Assembly: GCA_930367205.1 (NCBI GenBank)
Contig: OV884011.1
Span: 172,247,226 to 172,311,225, forward strand
Length of the DNA stretch: 64,000 nucleotides
Direction: 5' to 3'
Source: Acanthosoma haemorrhoidale
Lineage: Eukaryota; Arthropoda; Insecta; Hemiptera; Acanthosomatidae
This document shows positions 23,381 to 37,287 of this stretch, in pieces. The notes below the pieces were generated by a model that worked only from the letters and a program-made list of their open reading frames with translations, had not been told where the DNA came from and searched no databases. Position 1 is the stretch's first letter; every line of letters begins with the position of its first letter. The translations under genes and the position numbers were made by a program.

Positions 23381-26300
23381 GGGAGGGAATTATTTTCTTA
23401 ATTCTATAATGCTAGTGTGTAGGCAAACCAGTGGGATTGGGCAGCGTAACCTTTATTTTTTTTATAAATATTGCGTTTTTATTTTTATTTAACAATTTTG
23501 CTTTTCTTTTTAAGTATATTTTTTAATACCGCAGTTAACTCATTCAGGCATGACCGAAGGGCCACGCTCTATTTATCAGCACAAGAGATGATGGAAAAAA
23601 ATCATTAAAACACGAAGAAAAAAAATATATTAAAAAGGAAAACAGTCTATGCCCTAATAGACTAAAATATTTTGCAAATATATGTAGATAAACTTTCCTT
23701 ATCGGATTTCTTGTATTTATTTGTTCATTTTAGAAAAAAAAAAAAAAAATCGAACCCACAAGGGAAACAATTTCAATACATTACAGATGATCATATAACC
23801 ATTTTGAATTTGTGCTCCCTCCAAAACATTTGCGAACAAAAATTAAATGAAAGTTAGCATATAAAACCAACATAAAAAAGAAACAAAAAAACATTGGTGA
23901 ATTAACTTGGTTTCCATAGTAACTTTATTTTATTTTCAAAATCGGACAGATAAATTTGTTGGAATCGCAATACTCATCGAAAATATTACTAAAAATAACG
24001 GGTTTATAGTCACAAATCAACAGCCCAGGTTAATTTGAACTTCAATAAAAAAAACATGCTGTTTCCAATCTGTAAATTATTTATTCAAAAAGGCGATTTT
24101 CTATAATTGAGGTACTTAAAAAAAAAGTATTATTAAAGTAGTATCATTTATTCAAACTCAAAAAAAAACCTTGACGCACTTGTATACCTGCTTCCCTGAT
24201 GCTGCCTAGAGCTAACTGGGTTGCCTACGAGTTAGTGAATCCTAATAAAAAGTATTGAAGTATTCAAATTATATGTGCAGGCAAATTGTTCTAAGTAAAA
24301 TAAATTTAATTGATCTACAGTATATTGAAATGAAAAATAGTTCACAGATTAGCAAATGCATAAAGCTTTTCACATAACAAAAATCGTGGATATCCTTTGG
24401 GTAGTGATTACGATAATCAATTTTAATCACTTGAAAATTTCTGAGGCAGGATGTGAAGATTGAATAAGAACTCAGCCGATTATTTTTTGCATAACCGTCT
24501 TTCCCCGTGGAACATATAATATCGATGCTTTGCAATTTTTTTCCCCTTCGTCTAAATATGGTTGCGAAATGAGACACTAGCAGTAGGAGCTAGTTGGTAA
24601 AAGATGGAACGGGTAAAGCGGTCCCCCGTGAAAGAATTATGCAACATGCGACCAAGATCGCTCGCGATTAGAGCTCTAGCGTAACAGAACAAGGTAACGG
24701 TGAATTGCAAATAATCCAGAAGATGTCGGACAGAACTAGCTGCAGTTGTGATATAATTGAGCACACCTACTGACAAGCCCGTGTCAGTTATTCAATTGTG
24801 ATGGTGTTTCTTCCATGTTGAACCGCGATAAGAATTATATCACACCCAGTATGGATTGTGGAGCCATTATAATACCGACGAATGCATATACTCCCCATTA
24901 TTTTGGTTGATTTTGACATGGAACTTCAATAAAAGTACCCAAAATTTATTCACATGGGGTAATTGCTAATTTCTGTAACAATTGAAAAAATTAAATTGAA
25001 AATTAAGTTTGGACTGAATTGCTAATAAGCTGAATGCTTTTTTCTGAGATGTCATTAGAGTGAAGATTTTATCGTGGAGTCATTGTGGAGAATCTGATTC
25101 TGTCTCACGTCTGTGCTCTCAGGATTTGATGAAGGAAATAGAGATTCTATCCAACAGAATAGGAGAACCATGAAATTAACTCTACTGGTTCTGTAGATTT
25201 GACCTTTGAGAATTAGAGATAGTCAACACCTTGTATAGAGTCAATAGGAATCTGTATCTGTTTGCTCTTTAAACATGTACATTAATTTGATATAGGTATA
25301 TCTCCAACATCTTGAAAATGTTTCTATAAATATTTGAAAATTTTAATTTAACTATACTTCCTTCTTCTTAGTTTTATACCATGTCTCTTTAAAATTTACC
25401 AGTCTTAACAGAAATAGTTTTAAAGGTACTAAAATAGAGATTTTACGAAATAAATATTAATTTCAAACCAATACTTGCAATTACTGATGGGGTAGATCAG
25501 CGACCAGACATGCAATCTGTTTCTGTATAGATTATTTTATATTATAAAAGCTCACATAGAGCCAATTTATTCTAATATATATATATAGTTTTCCTAAGTC
25601 TTTCAATCAGTTTACTTGAGGTATGTAAGCCATTATTTAGTTTTAGTTGTTTTCAATGTATGGATTCCTTTTTCCTAAAAGCTTCATGAGATATGCAGTT
25701 TTTGAGATTTTATCAGGAATTACTTCTATAAAATCCTATAGGAAAATACTTCATGAGAGCTCAACTACCTCTCACAAGCTGACATTTGAAGGTTTCCTGA
25801 GCGCTAGAGGAGCCTGTAAGTTGGCGCTTAAAATAGTCTACTCCGTGACCAAGAACAGAAGTCCTCTTCCGACATGTACATGTCTAGTGTGGATAACACA
25901 GCTTCCAAGTGCGATATCTCTTCGCTAGACAGGTAGCAATAATCACAGTGAGGTATAATAACGTTACTATAGACATCAAAGCCACGACCTGTAAAGTTCA
26001 ATTTTAAACCGTTGATTTTAATAAATAGATAATAAAACATCATTTGTTGCACACAATGAATCTAGCCTTAAACAAGAAACACAGATCATCGCTGTTGGTT
26101 ATGAGTGAAATCATATATATTGTAACATTCATGATATTTGAGAATACCATGACCAGCAACCCTCCCATCTGGTAAGCATCTAACCTTATGCTCTTAGGAG
26201 TGGGGATGAGATAAACGAGAGTCTTAGCCCAACCGCCTAGAAAAGCGGACTCTTAGCAAGCTCCCGAACTGGCGGTACCATACAGGAAGAGAAAAGAAGA

Positions 26301-29300
26301 ACCAACAGCAGACAGTAACGTTGATTGGATTATACGGAGATCATCGATTGGGTGATATTGATATTGTTTTTTTACTATGCATCCATTAAAAGAAATTGAG
26401 CTCAAATTTCATGTTTTTTTTGTAATTAGTAGTAACTATCCTTGTTCAAAAGGAATTGAATATTTTTTATATAATTTTTGTCAGCACTCTATATAATTAT
26501 AATTATTTGTTATAAACATTTTATTTGTATATATTTCACAATTCCTAGTTTCTCAATTAATTAATAACTACAACATTAGCCTTGAGATCGGGCGATTCAA
26601 TCAGGATAATTTCCTATGTCGAAGACATAAAAACAATTTGAATTAAAGATCTCATGACGGACCTGCCAAATTGTTAAGGTAAATTGATCAATAAAGTAGA
26701 AAAATAAATGGCAAAAAATGAGGTACATTTCAATATATATATGTATTTGAGATATACATAAAGTTAATGTATTTAACGTTCAGGCTCCAGTTACTTTCTG
26801 CTTTAAGATATTTCTTGTATAATAATGGAAGAGACCATTCCGGTAAGTGAGAGTTGCTTTAGGACGAATGTAGACTTAAGGGAACCACCGTTGGCAGAAG
26901 CAGGCATGATTGTATCCATAGGAGTCATTGTATAAGCAAAGAAGGCTGAGACACGAAGCGAGGATGGCTCACTCAAGGCTCTGAATAGCCACCTGGACGA
27001 GCAAGAAGTCGAGGACACTTAAGGTGGCTGGAAGACACTGAGTATTAACTGAAAAGAGCATCCAGTGCTGCAGACAGAGAGCAAGTTGGCGTTGGTGAAG
27101 CAATCTCACTAAAATTGTGTCAGACAATTGAAATTTAAATCGCATTCATAGTTGAGTGAAATTTTGCTGGACTGTTTCTTGTCACCAACAGTACATATAT
27201 TTTTAAAAGTATTGTTTATTTATTCACAACTAGCCAATGTGCTGTAAATATGACAAAGCATGTCTGACATCTAGCCAAAGGACTTGCAGTGAGAACCCCG
27301 CCCCCACAATATCATGGAAGCTAAATCTTATGTCATCATGTTGTCATTACTTTAGATCTATATTCCAACCTATTACCAGTCAAGATTACCAGGTATATGA
27401 GGTGTAGACATTACTTGTACCAGTGTGTTTGGGTGTGCAGTTTGTCGTGAAAGTTCTTGTATAAATGTTAAGGGTAATGCTTTCGGACGTAGAATGGCAA
27501 GACTGAGATAAATCTCAGGGCTGTTTGCTTTTATGGTAACGATAGCGTCAATATCAGTCCAGGGACTGTTTTCACTTAATGTAAAAATAATTAAACGTCA
27601 ATGTTCACAACAAAAGTGCATCCCATAGCTAATTTCCTAATATTTATACGCAGGTTTAAATGTTTACTTTTTAATACATCAATTATCTTGGGGTTATTAT
27701 TGGTTGCTTTAAGGATAGAATAATTTTTATCTGGAATTTATCCTGTGTTTTATGACACTATCAAACAGGGCTGCCAGGCCCTATAAGAATGAAATTGACG
27801 TAATAAATTTCACATCGTTTTATTGGATACTAATTCTAGACGTTTTAATAACCCACTCCACGCCATTAACCCAGTTACAAACCCACTACTAGAAAGGCAT
27901 CTGACAACAGATCGAAGTATAGGGTTGGTCAAAACATTATTCGATTTGTGCACGAATGATTTCGTGCTTATTATATTCCTTAACATCTTTGAGAAAGAAT
28001 GTATTGAGAGAACATGTGTCGAGTGAAACAAATTGTAGGAGTTTCAAGGAAATATTTCGAATCCTGCTTCTCGGTTGTAAAAATTGATCAGTCTCATTTC
28101 TGAGGAAAAAAAATATTAGATACCTGAGAAAACGTGTTAAATAAGAAAATTAGTTTGCCAGAGAAGTATCAGTATTTTATCAAACTTCAAACGGTTTTTT
28201 TTTTTTTTGGGGGGGGGGGGGGTTCGTGCAGGCCAATCCCTTTCCAAAACATTTAGTGGTTATTCTAATACTTTTTTTTCAATTTTAGGATAATATTTTT
28301 GAATCTTTACTTTCGAAATGAGTTTATATTCGAATATTCACGTCCCATAGATACAAAAACTCTTTTTACTAAAAAATAATTATTTTTCTATAAATTATTT
28401 TCAATACGAATCTCAAAAATATTTATTTCACATTTTTTTTTTTTTCAGAATAATGTTCTATAAATCTAACCTAGATAATAAAAAAGGCTGAAACGAAAAA
28501 ATACGATAGGAAAATATACGAAAAAAAGTGTTTAAAATTTATAAGCCTCAGTTTATTAGAATTCTATCTGTACATTTTAGGTAATGAAGTGTTTATAATT
28601 GTCTTGGCTGGTGAATGTTATTATATCAAAAAATCAGTATTCATAATCCATAATATATTTACAGTATCTATAAAATTAAATAATTTTTTCACGATGCTCT
28701 TTATACATCAATCTAGATGAATTCACAAAACAAAAAAATAAATTGTTCCCTCATTACAAGTAAACAACACACAGATATTTTAAATGAAAATAACGCTTTG
28801 AGTCTTGTGCTTCCTCAAGTAATGAGTGGATTATTTGTTCAAATAAATAATTTAGAATAGAGTTTTCTGTAAAGTAAAGTATTACACACCAATCAACATT
28901 ATCGCGCAAAGTCTTGGGAAGCCTTACTTGTGAAGCTAAGCGCTGTGCAGAATAAAAGTGATGTTGATGTTTCCGAGTATGTAATGATCTGGAACTTATT
29001 TTGTTGAGAAATAGCATCAAATTATAGAAGCGATCAACTAAGGCTAATAACAATTAACATAATATTAATATTAGTTTTATGTTTCATAGCAAGATTGTAT
29101 TGGCCGTTAAAAAGAAAGATACATTAAAAAAACATATTGTTTTTTACAATGCCCTACCAAGTCAAAAAAACTCTCTTTGACTAAATTAAGGGGAGTTAAC
29201 TAACTCCTCTAACTAAAACTTAGCCTCTGTTTAAAACACTGATAACAACACTGACCGCACTCTGAGAATACCAAGCGATATCAACTGCTGACTTGTACGA

Positions 29301-29422
29301 AAGCAAACATACATAAAATTCTGATTATATGTTATACATGTGCATAGTATATGTAAACGATAGAGTTAAACACAGACAGCACTAAGATACGTAAACATAC
29401 AAAAGTAGATGGTTGCTATCGG
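23381..29422. other. Long AT-rich interval without an assignable gene
   Basis: No transposon hallmark was recognised. Open frames of 90-102 codons (24269-24577 minus, 25647-25928 plus, 28754-29053 minus) have no motif and are of a length expected by chance at this composition. A more balanced patch at about 26800-27080 has opposed open frames (71 codons on the minus strand), and a GTAAGT that would suit a plus-strand donor at 26838, but no product is recognisable. A T14-G14 tract lies at 28195-28222. Confidence 0.5.
28195..28222. repeat. T14-G14 compound homopolymer
   Basis: Fourteen T followed directly by fourteen G. A G14 run is unusual in such AT-rich DNA. Exact lengths are prone to sequencing error. 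Confidence 0.85.
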
Positions 29423-29700
29423 ACTCACCCTGAGGCTGGACGCCGACATGGTTGCGGAGAACTGACTAACCCAGTCCCTCAGGAGCAGCTCCCCACTGCC
29501 TTCTCCTACTTTCTTCCGCCATCCTCCACACTTTTACTGACCACCACTTCCACTTTTTCCTGACCTGCCACCTCTCGACAATAGCTCTCCACTGACACAC
29601 GGCCTTATTAATGACGGTCTTTCTGGATTATGCTTTCTTCCGAGGGATTGAAATCTGGTCTTAAGTTCCACCGAGATCGCGAGGGGATGGTGTTCCGTCG
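29423..29700 (-). other. Candidate first exon: 5' leader, start codon and splice donor
   Basis: On the minus strand a roughly 270-nt stretch of distinctly higher GC content runs from about 29700 down to 29450. It is followed by ATG at 29449-29447 in a good context (CAACCATGTCG, A at -3), seven codons (MSASSLR, 29449-29429), and then a strong donor, CAGG|GTGAGT, with GTGAGT at 29428-29423. Upstream in the leader is a 19-codon open frame (ATG at 29522, stop at 29468-29466), which would be a uORF. This is the arrangement of a first coding exon with a short signal-free start. What is seen is composition, start context and donor. The protein is unknown, no TATA box or downstream exon was identified, and the remaining exons would lie at lower coordinates or outside the window. 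Confidence 0.4.
29429..29449 (-). CDS. Possible partial first coding exon (7 codons)
   Basis: Reads ATG TCG GCG TCC AGC CTC AGG and is then spliced in phase 0 if the GTGAGT donor is used. It is too short to identify the gene. The case rests on context: a GC-rich leader, a good start context and a near-consensus donor within 30 nt. A chance coincidence is possible. Confidence 0.35.
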
Positions 29701-32700
29701 TCCTGGTGTACTCGATTTTTACTTCTTATTTGCCATGCACCATTTGTAAAACTAACAATTCCAACTGGGCTATAAATTGTACGAAAACGTTTTGCTCCCA
29801 TTCCATTACTAACTTCTTCACACTACTTTATCATAACCATAGCTACATTGACGTAATTAACCAGCGGCCGGACCAGGGTTTCAAGAACCGATAGTTTCGC
29901 TTGTTTACTCGTGATGGTCAATATATAAAGCAACAAATATCATAAATCTAAGGCAATAAAACACAAACTTGATTCAATCATCATAACCATTAATCCACTT
30001 TCACAGAAATATCATCCCTTTCAGGGAAACGTATAGTTTTTGTCACATCTGCCCTTTGCTATCACAAGAGTATAAAGTATTTGCTCGGAGATTTGAATGT
30101 TTTATTTGAGGTAAAGACACTTTTATGAGATTTTAGCATCTGAAATCTTTAAAAACTATGTGTTTATATTATTATTAATTATTAGGCAAAATATAACCAC
30201 AGGGTAAGAACTCAAACTTTAGAACTCCTTAATATAAAATCGGGGGCTCTACCTTGGAAGAATTTCCTGATGTAAATTTTCTTTGGCTAAACTTTCACAA
30301 AGACTGTAACCAATGTACCTGATAGTCACAGAGTTAGACAATGGAGAACACGACGTGGCCCTTAATTTACTCAAAGAGAGTTTGTTTGACTTGGTAGAAG
30401 ATTGTTAAAAAAAATATGTTTTTAATTTATCGTTCTTTTTAATGGTATGGTCAATAATATCTTGTTATGTACTGTATTATTAGACATTAATTGTATGCTA
30501 ATTATTATTATCCTCAGTTGATTGAAATTTTATATTTTCAGATATACTAGCAACTAGTGATACTCTAGGTAGACAGTTTTGGTTTTTAATAGATAAAAAA
30601 ACTAATTAATTAAATATCAAATTATTTTCTAAAAGTAATATACAGTGAACACGTTAGCCAAATATAATTAGATGCTCATGAAACTATTAGGTATTACAGA
30701 GGGCGTAAGGTTATAGTATCATGGAAACCTAATGTGTATAGAGGAATCAAGCCTGATACTACAGAATAAGAAACTAAACCCTAAACGAATTATGGAAGTG
30801 GGCTAGGCAAGGTCGTACAAGATACTTATATTGTAATATGGTGCTAAAGACCTATAGTAGGGTTCGAAAACAATTGTTGCTCAGGTGATAAAGGATCAAT
30901 GGGCCCCCAAATCACAGTTTCCTTTCATTGAACTCAGAAGACAATGGCATGCCCTAACATATCTTACTGGTCTAAATCGTAGCCTTTGGCTTGAAAGCAT
31001 TGGATTCCTCAGGATTCGTGAAAACTCAATAATTTGTCTTAATTAATAGCTTAACGTTTATTAGTTTTTAGTACCATTCGTATAAATATATATCTTATTT
31101 TATTGAGTACAAAGTAGGTTTATTCGTTATTAAAGCGGGCTGGCCTGAACCTGGGTGTACTTTTGGCCAATTGTAAAGGTACAAGGAGGTCAAGTGGTGT
31201 TGAAAGTGAGGTTCGCTTTCATCTCCGAGTCAGTCTCTTATGAGGGCATAAAATAAATAAATTCCAACAAATGACTGAATTCGTAAACTGCTCATTTCTG
31301 CAGGGACACAAAGGAAGGAAGAAATCAAATGTAACATAATGAGGAGGTGCGATGGAAGTGGGAGGTCCCTAGCTCAAGCCCGATCTAGACATTTTTCTTT
31401 GGTTCATAGCTACTAGAACCGTACACACCACAACTGATAACTATTATTGTAAATATAATCTGTTTCTCCACTAGCCTGCACGGTCATTGCCAATCGTTTA
31501 TAGAAGCAAGAAAAAAAATCGTTTGCAATATAAGCTTACTTCAAAGTATCTCAAATATCTTTATTTGTTCAGAATTCAATAATTATTCATCCGCAAGCCC
31601 GGTTCACATCACAAATATTACATCTACGAGGAAAATTCAACAGAATGTAAAATATCAGTCAGTTGGAGATATACCACCATTAAAAAACGTGACTCACTTA
31701 TAAGGGACAAAACAAACAAGGACACAGTAACGTTGTTAAAGAATGTAGTGAATTGTTACCAGGCGGCTCTTGCTATTTTGTTAACAGCAGGGTAATCTTT
31801 GTCCATAGTTTATTTTAATTATTAACTTAAATTAATCTAACGTTATCCAACCTCAAATTGAAAGATCCGTCCATAGTTAAATGATATCAATAACTCATGT
31901 ATGTGAATATTCAATCAATATAAGAAATACGTTTTAAGTCTAATTTGTTAGCAAAATTCATTATTATGTACACTTAAAACCTAACTATGGAACTTCTAAA
32001 TATAATTAAATTAAAAAGAAGAAAGGTGGAATGGTAAAATAGCAAACATTTAACATATTTAAACATTTATTTATATAGTTAATAATCTAAATGTGTGATG
32101 TGACCATTGAGCAAAAGTATGGACCAAATTAAATAAAAATAAACTGAAACTTAATTCCGGAATAAATCTTATTCTGAGACGTGTATGGTGGTTGAGGGTC
32201 ATTATCAACAACAGACAGCAATGTCTGCCCAAAATGACAACTTTACTATACTAGTACTTTTAACAGCCCACGCGGCCATCGAGTGCTAGCAAGCGATGTA
32301 GGCAATCAGACTCTCCTCTCTTATGTAGTGATTGTCTGGATCAAATTAGCGCCCGAGAATAGCAGCGCGAGCTGTTGAAAGCGCTTGTGGGTACAGTAAA
32401 ATATTGATTTAATCAGACATTGTTGTTGTCGAAATTGACCAAGAACTCTATTCAACTATAACCTGGCCTAATTCAGCCTGGAGGACCATTGATTAAGAAG
32501 CCCTATGCGCTTAATTGCAGCACGAAAGATCCCACAGATCAGAGAGAAATAAGATAGTTGAGGCCAGCTTTCTATGTTCACAAATAGAGATCCAGCTCTA
32601 AAATTAACATTTTTGAGTGGTTGGCTGCAAGAAAGTCACCTACTCTACCCATGAATCTGATGCCTAATCTCAAGCATATGCACTCTGAAAATTAAGCATG

Positions 32701-33429
32701 ATATTAGATTAACTAAATCAGTGGAACTCCACTTGGAAGTCCCATCTGTAAGTTGATCCAGTTCTCTAATATATAATTCCGGCAAAATCAGTGTTACTTC
32801 ATTTCTCAACTTCCCTTCATGAAATTTCCTGGGATATCTTTCTTCTTTTTATTCAACTGGGCTGAGTCATTATTTTCTTCTTATAAATCAATAACATAAG
32901 TGATAAATATCACAAGGTCTTGCTCATGATGAAAATCTTGTAATTCGTGATTATATCCTGCTCATCAGAGGCCCTCTTTTAGACACAAACGAAGTTGTTT
33001 TCAAAGAGACAAAGGATTCAAATCCTAGGGTTGATGTTAACTGCTTCTAGCTTGATTATTAATCATGAAGCCTGAATGTGGCTAGCAAGCTAGAAAAATG
33101 GACTATCTCAGACCAATAGTCACAGTATTTAATATTAATTGAGTTAGGGTTGTAATCATGATGCCACTGCATAAAGATTCGGCCATCCACTAATTTCAAG
33201 TTTATTATCTTCTATTGATTTGAATATTTTTTCTCATTTTTACGTCCTGATAAATTTGTGTTTGTGTTTTTAGAACAGGGATCGAATAATTCTCAGATAT
33301 TTCTACACGGTAGAACGAGTAAATATTTTAAATTTCTGATGTAATATTTGTAAATAAATGGTTTAATGCATCAGGTTTAACCATGGTGGTTAACCAGTTA
33401 AGCACAAATGGTTTATTTTTAATTCTTTC
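29701..33429. other. AT-rich interval, nothing recognised
   Basis: If the 29.4-29.7 kb exon is real, its promoter would be in the first few hundred bases of this interval on the minus strand, but I see no clear core element. The remainder shows only short open frames. Patches at about 31140-31410 and 32250-32350 are less AT-rich and unassigned. Confidence 0.55.
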
Positions 33430-33441
33430 AATGGAAATGGA

Positions 33442-33704
33442 TATATTGATATTGATATACTCCTTTATTGTGCTATAATTACAATCTGCCTTTCATAAGG
33501 CAATAAGTAATAAGATAAATGCTCTCATTCATACCATATTTACAGTTCATCATTCACTCGCTCATTCACACAATATTTACAGACAGCCCAGAGACCTCCT
33601 AAATCCACCGCGAAGAGAAAGCGGAGTCTTGGGAAGTCCCCCACGCTCCTCCGTCAGCCGCGTCACCGGATGCTAGCCAGTGGAGGCTGACCAAGAGCGT
33701 GAGG
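33442..33704 (-). mobile_element. Jockey-like LINE copy A3, 3' UTR only
   Basis: A minus-strand 263-bp 3' fragment bounded by a perfect 12-bp duplication, AATGGAAATGGA, at 33430-33441 and 33705-33716. The terminal AATAAAG is at 33463-33469, followed by a 21-nt tail that begins GAGTATATC. It contains only 3' UTR, with the CCACCGCGAAGAG variant shared with A2 and A6. This is the clearest duplication in the window. Confidence 0.93.
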
Positions 33705-33716
33705 AATGGAAATGGA

Positions 33717-34683
33717 AAGGAATTTTTTTTTAATAGTAGGGTTGAAACCAACTTTATATACCGATTTCTTTTCAAGGTTTACAATGTTTTTATTGGCTTT
33801 TAGGTGAATAGGTGAAAGAGCTTTTCAAGGCCAGTTTTGATAACTCCTAGATTAAGAATACTGGACATGCGCTCTCCAGGTCTGAATTGAAAAGAAAACA
33901 CTTCGCAGTCGACCACTAAAACTGTTTGTTAAAAATTTCCCTTTGGGATCAAATATTTCAAAGACTGCTCTGAAAATTGCTTCATCGTAGAAAAAAATCA
34001 TTTAACTTCCCTGAGGCCAATTACACTTTAAAAAAAAAAAAAAATGTTTTTACTTTCCCATTTAAATGTGTGGCTGAGCTCAACTATCAATATCACTTTT
34101 TAATTTTCTTCGTACAAACGCTATATTAAATTTAACCATAAGTATTTTCTCCTCAATCAATGCTACAGCTAAACTAACAACACAAACATACTACGTTGGT
34201 TCAATGTGTGCTAGTTAGAGAAAGTGATTTATCTCAATTAGTAACGACCAATTGCTTTGACTTGTTTCATTATTTTTCATCAAAAAATTGAAGAAAAACT
34301 TAAATTGTATATTCGTAGATGTGAATACTCGGAATAGAAGGCAAGTGAGATATAAACATTATGAGGTTTATTAGGGTTCTGAGATATGTCCTTAATCTCC
34401 CCAGCGAAGAAATCTTTCTTTGTGATAACAATGGATTGACCCGAACCTTCATAAGAACAAACTCTTCGAGCACTAAGTGAACTAAAATGTCGCACCACGC
34501 AAACAATTCGTAACCGCTAGACTACAGACTCTAACCATTTTCAGATTCTAAGGCAACCCACTAAAACTGTTCTGTGCAAACAAAATTACCACTGATCGAG
34601 GTCTTCCCTATGGTGACCCTACAGGTTCACAAAAGATACCTGGTGTAGGGCTAAAACTTATATTGTGTTTTTTTTGTTTTTCC
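33717..34683. other. AT-rich interval, nothing recognised
   Basis: Short homopolymers (A15 near 34030). Opposed or nested open frames at 34280-34506 lack motifs. Confidence 0.6.
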
Positions 34684-34783
34684 GTAGCTCTCAAACTTAT
34701 AAAAATAGGATGTGGGAAAAATAAAAATAAAATTATTTTTGATTGATGGGTGCCTTTCACTAAGGGGAGTTCTATTTGAAGGA
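34684..34783 (+). repeat. Unnamed dispersed repeat, copy 2
   Basis: This matches 23281-23380 along about 100 bp. Here it is followed immediately by a GC-rich patch (34810-34945) that copy 1 does not share. Confidence 0.7.
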
Positions 34784-34809
34784 TGTATGAGAAGGGTAAT
34801 GCCTAAAGG

Positions 34810-34945
34810 AGGCGGGTGGGTTCGGAAGGTAGTGAGACTCTACCTATGGCGGAGCCTAGGGGTACTAGGCGTTGGTTCGTAGTCGGCCAGGTCATACCTG
34901 GCCCCGCCTCTGAAGGGGTGCTTCGGATATTGTGTGCAAAAAAAT
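34810..34945. other. GC-rich patch with a perfect 8-bp hairpin
   Basis: A compositional island next to the dispersed repeat. GGCCAGGT and ACCTGGCC pair across a CAT loop at 34885-34903. It also contains CTAGGGGTACTAG and short inverted G/C-rich words. It reads open on the plus strand within a 93-codon frame, but no family is recognisable. It could be the GC-rich part of a longer repeat unit. Confidence 0.5.
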
Positions 34946-37274
34946 ACACGGATATAATATGCTCAATACAATTAATTACAAGGGATTATCACGCAATTCA
35001 TTTTATACCATTTAATATTAGTCTAAATCTTACTGACTTAATTTCATCAAGGTGCCTTCATCAAGGTGTAGTTCTGTTCAAGTTTCGCCAGCTTTAATGT
35101 CCTCGTTGTCCACTGGTGTTTCAGGGAGTCCTCTTAAGGCCGTCTCCTACTTAGCTGCTCGCATTACGATGTAACTTTAGTCTTCCAAACAGTAAGTCAC
35201 TTCCTACTCACCAGCGAATGAGGAGTTTTGCCGAGTGGCTCCACTTTTTTATGGTCCAAGCAAGAAACTATTCCACTTAGTAGAAGAAACATCTTGGCAA
35301 TCTCTGACGCTTCATCCGCGATGGTCAGGTTTTATTGACTTGCCAGTTCAACTTGATATTCTACGTATTGAGTAAATTTATTATGAGGTCGATTCCTGCA
35401 ACTTCTTGATAAATCATAAAACATGTTATGCTTATGTCTGCTGTAGCTCGTGGGGAGGCATCAGTACATTAAATACTATCATTAAGTAATGATTTTAAGG
35501 CAACTACTCTTACGAGGTCGTCTCTCAACTAGGACGAGAACTACTAAATTAATTACTGGGGGTGAACTTATGCCCTATCTTTTGGAGTTATTTATTATAT
35601 ATATTTATCAAAGACAAAATTAAATGTTTATACCTGAAAGGAAGGAATGCGATTGGTCGGAAGTAGAGAAACCCATCTATATACAAAAAAAAGTTAAACG
35701 GAATGATTTAATTATATGCTGCTTCTCTGCCACCAGCAATCTCGCTCATTTCAAACATTGGTTTTGTTTGGTCAATAGATCTCCATAACTAATGTATTTA
35801 TTTTTTTAATCCAATAAAAAGGTGACTATTTTATACTAAGCATTAGTGGGAAAGTTCATTACAATTAAAATTAAAATAGTAACCACTAATATTTGTGTAT
35901 TTGTGTTTATTACTATTAATTTGTCCCCTTAGTTTTTTTCTTTTAATCTTATTAAATATATTATTATATACTTTTTTTCATATTTTGTATCTAGACATAT
36001 TCTAGAATATTTGCATTGTTAATTTTTGGTGGCAAGAGTTTTGTTCATTTATTTGTTTAATCTAATCATTCATATTTATGGCCCCAGTGTATAGATTTTT
36101 TTTTTTTTGGTATTCTATTCTACTAACTTTGACTTCAAGTAAGTTGACCTATCCTCATCACAGAAACATCTCCATCAGAAAAACGGTAGTGAGGATTGTT
36201 TCTACTAGGAACAAACATGAACATAACACATAAAAGTATACAATTGAAAAATATATAGGTTCTGTGTTACAAACATATGTAGCGGTGATTACAATAGACG
36301 CCATAGAGTGTGGAGCGCAATGTTTGAGGGGGGTTTATGCGCAGCTAGAACTACAATTTCTGGAGAGAGTACTTTTTCCAATTGATCTACGATTGGCCGG
36401 GATCCACCGAAACATAAAATCTCCCGCTTTCGTATCCATTACTGGATTTTCCTAATGGATGGACAAAAGTTCAATTTTACATTCTCTGTGTTACGTCAGT
36501 GGGGTGAAGAGCGCCTCTCACTCGTGCCTATTTACTGTTTTTTTTTTGTTTCACAGATGCATAATAGCGGTGCTACATTCGTTGATCATAGGCACATTCC
36601 GATATTTTCACTGAGAACTCTTTTTTTAGGGAAGAATAATATCAAAATGGCTAATGAGATGAGTTATATCATACGTTAGGAATATAGTGGGTTATAATAA
36701 CGAAAATCATTTGTTTAAAATGCATTAGTATTTCAAGTTGGAGGTGAATAGATCGCATACAAAATCACCTGTTATGGTACAATAAAAAAAAAATGGAAGT
36801 ATAGAATCCCTTCTGAGGCGCCCAAGAGATTGAAACCAATTCGACCAAAACCATATATTTTAGAAAAACTTGTTTGTTAAAAAAAATCATAAGTACTTGA
36901 AACTGGTAAATGTTCTAAAAGACTCAAAAATCTATGTTAAAAACATGCCTAAAATAAAAACTTTCTCAAGGTCAAATTTTATTTTGTGGTTGCTGATTTC
37001 TTCACTATCAGATATCTGAAGTGAGTTTAACTGTATCTGTCTGTGTGTCAGTTTGTGAGTCCCTTGGTAAAGTTTGAAACATATATATATACAAGAAAGG
37101 CATGAGAATTAACCATAATAAAAAAAATTCATTAATGAAACTTTAAATTTAAATTAAATTACTAGCAATACAAAATAAATCTGCAATTGTGAGTAGCTCA
37201 CATTATGTCCACAAAAGTAACTCAACAAGTGTTTTTTTTTCTTGATCTTTTACAGGGTGGGGATATTATAACCC
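34946..37274. other. Interval without an assignable gene
   Basis: Includes a patch at about 35090-35340 and another at 36260-36680 that are less AT-rich. The latter holds two consecutive plus-strand open frames of 63 and 74 codons that overlap by one base, with no recognisable motif. Nothing else was identified. Confidence 0.5.
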
Positions 37275-37287
37275 TAAAAATATATTA

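Noticed and set aside
28754..29053. 99-codon minus-strand frame just below the candidate first exon
   Set aside because: No acceptor at a suitable place, no motif, and a length expected by chance in 64 kb of AT-rich DNA.
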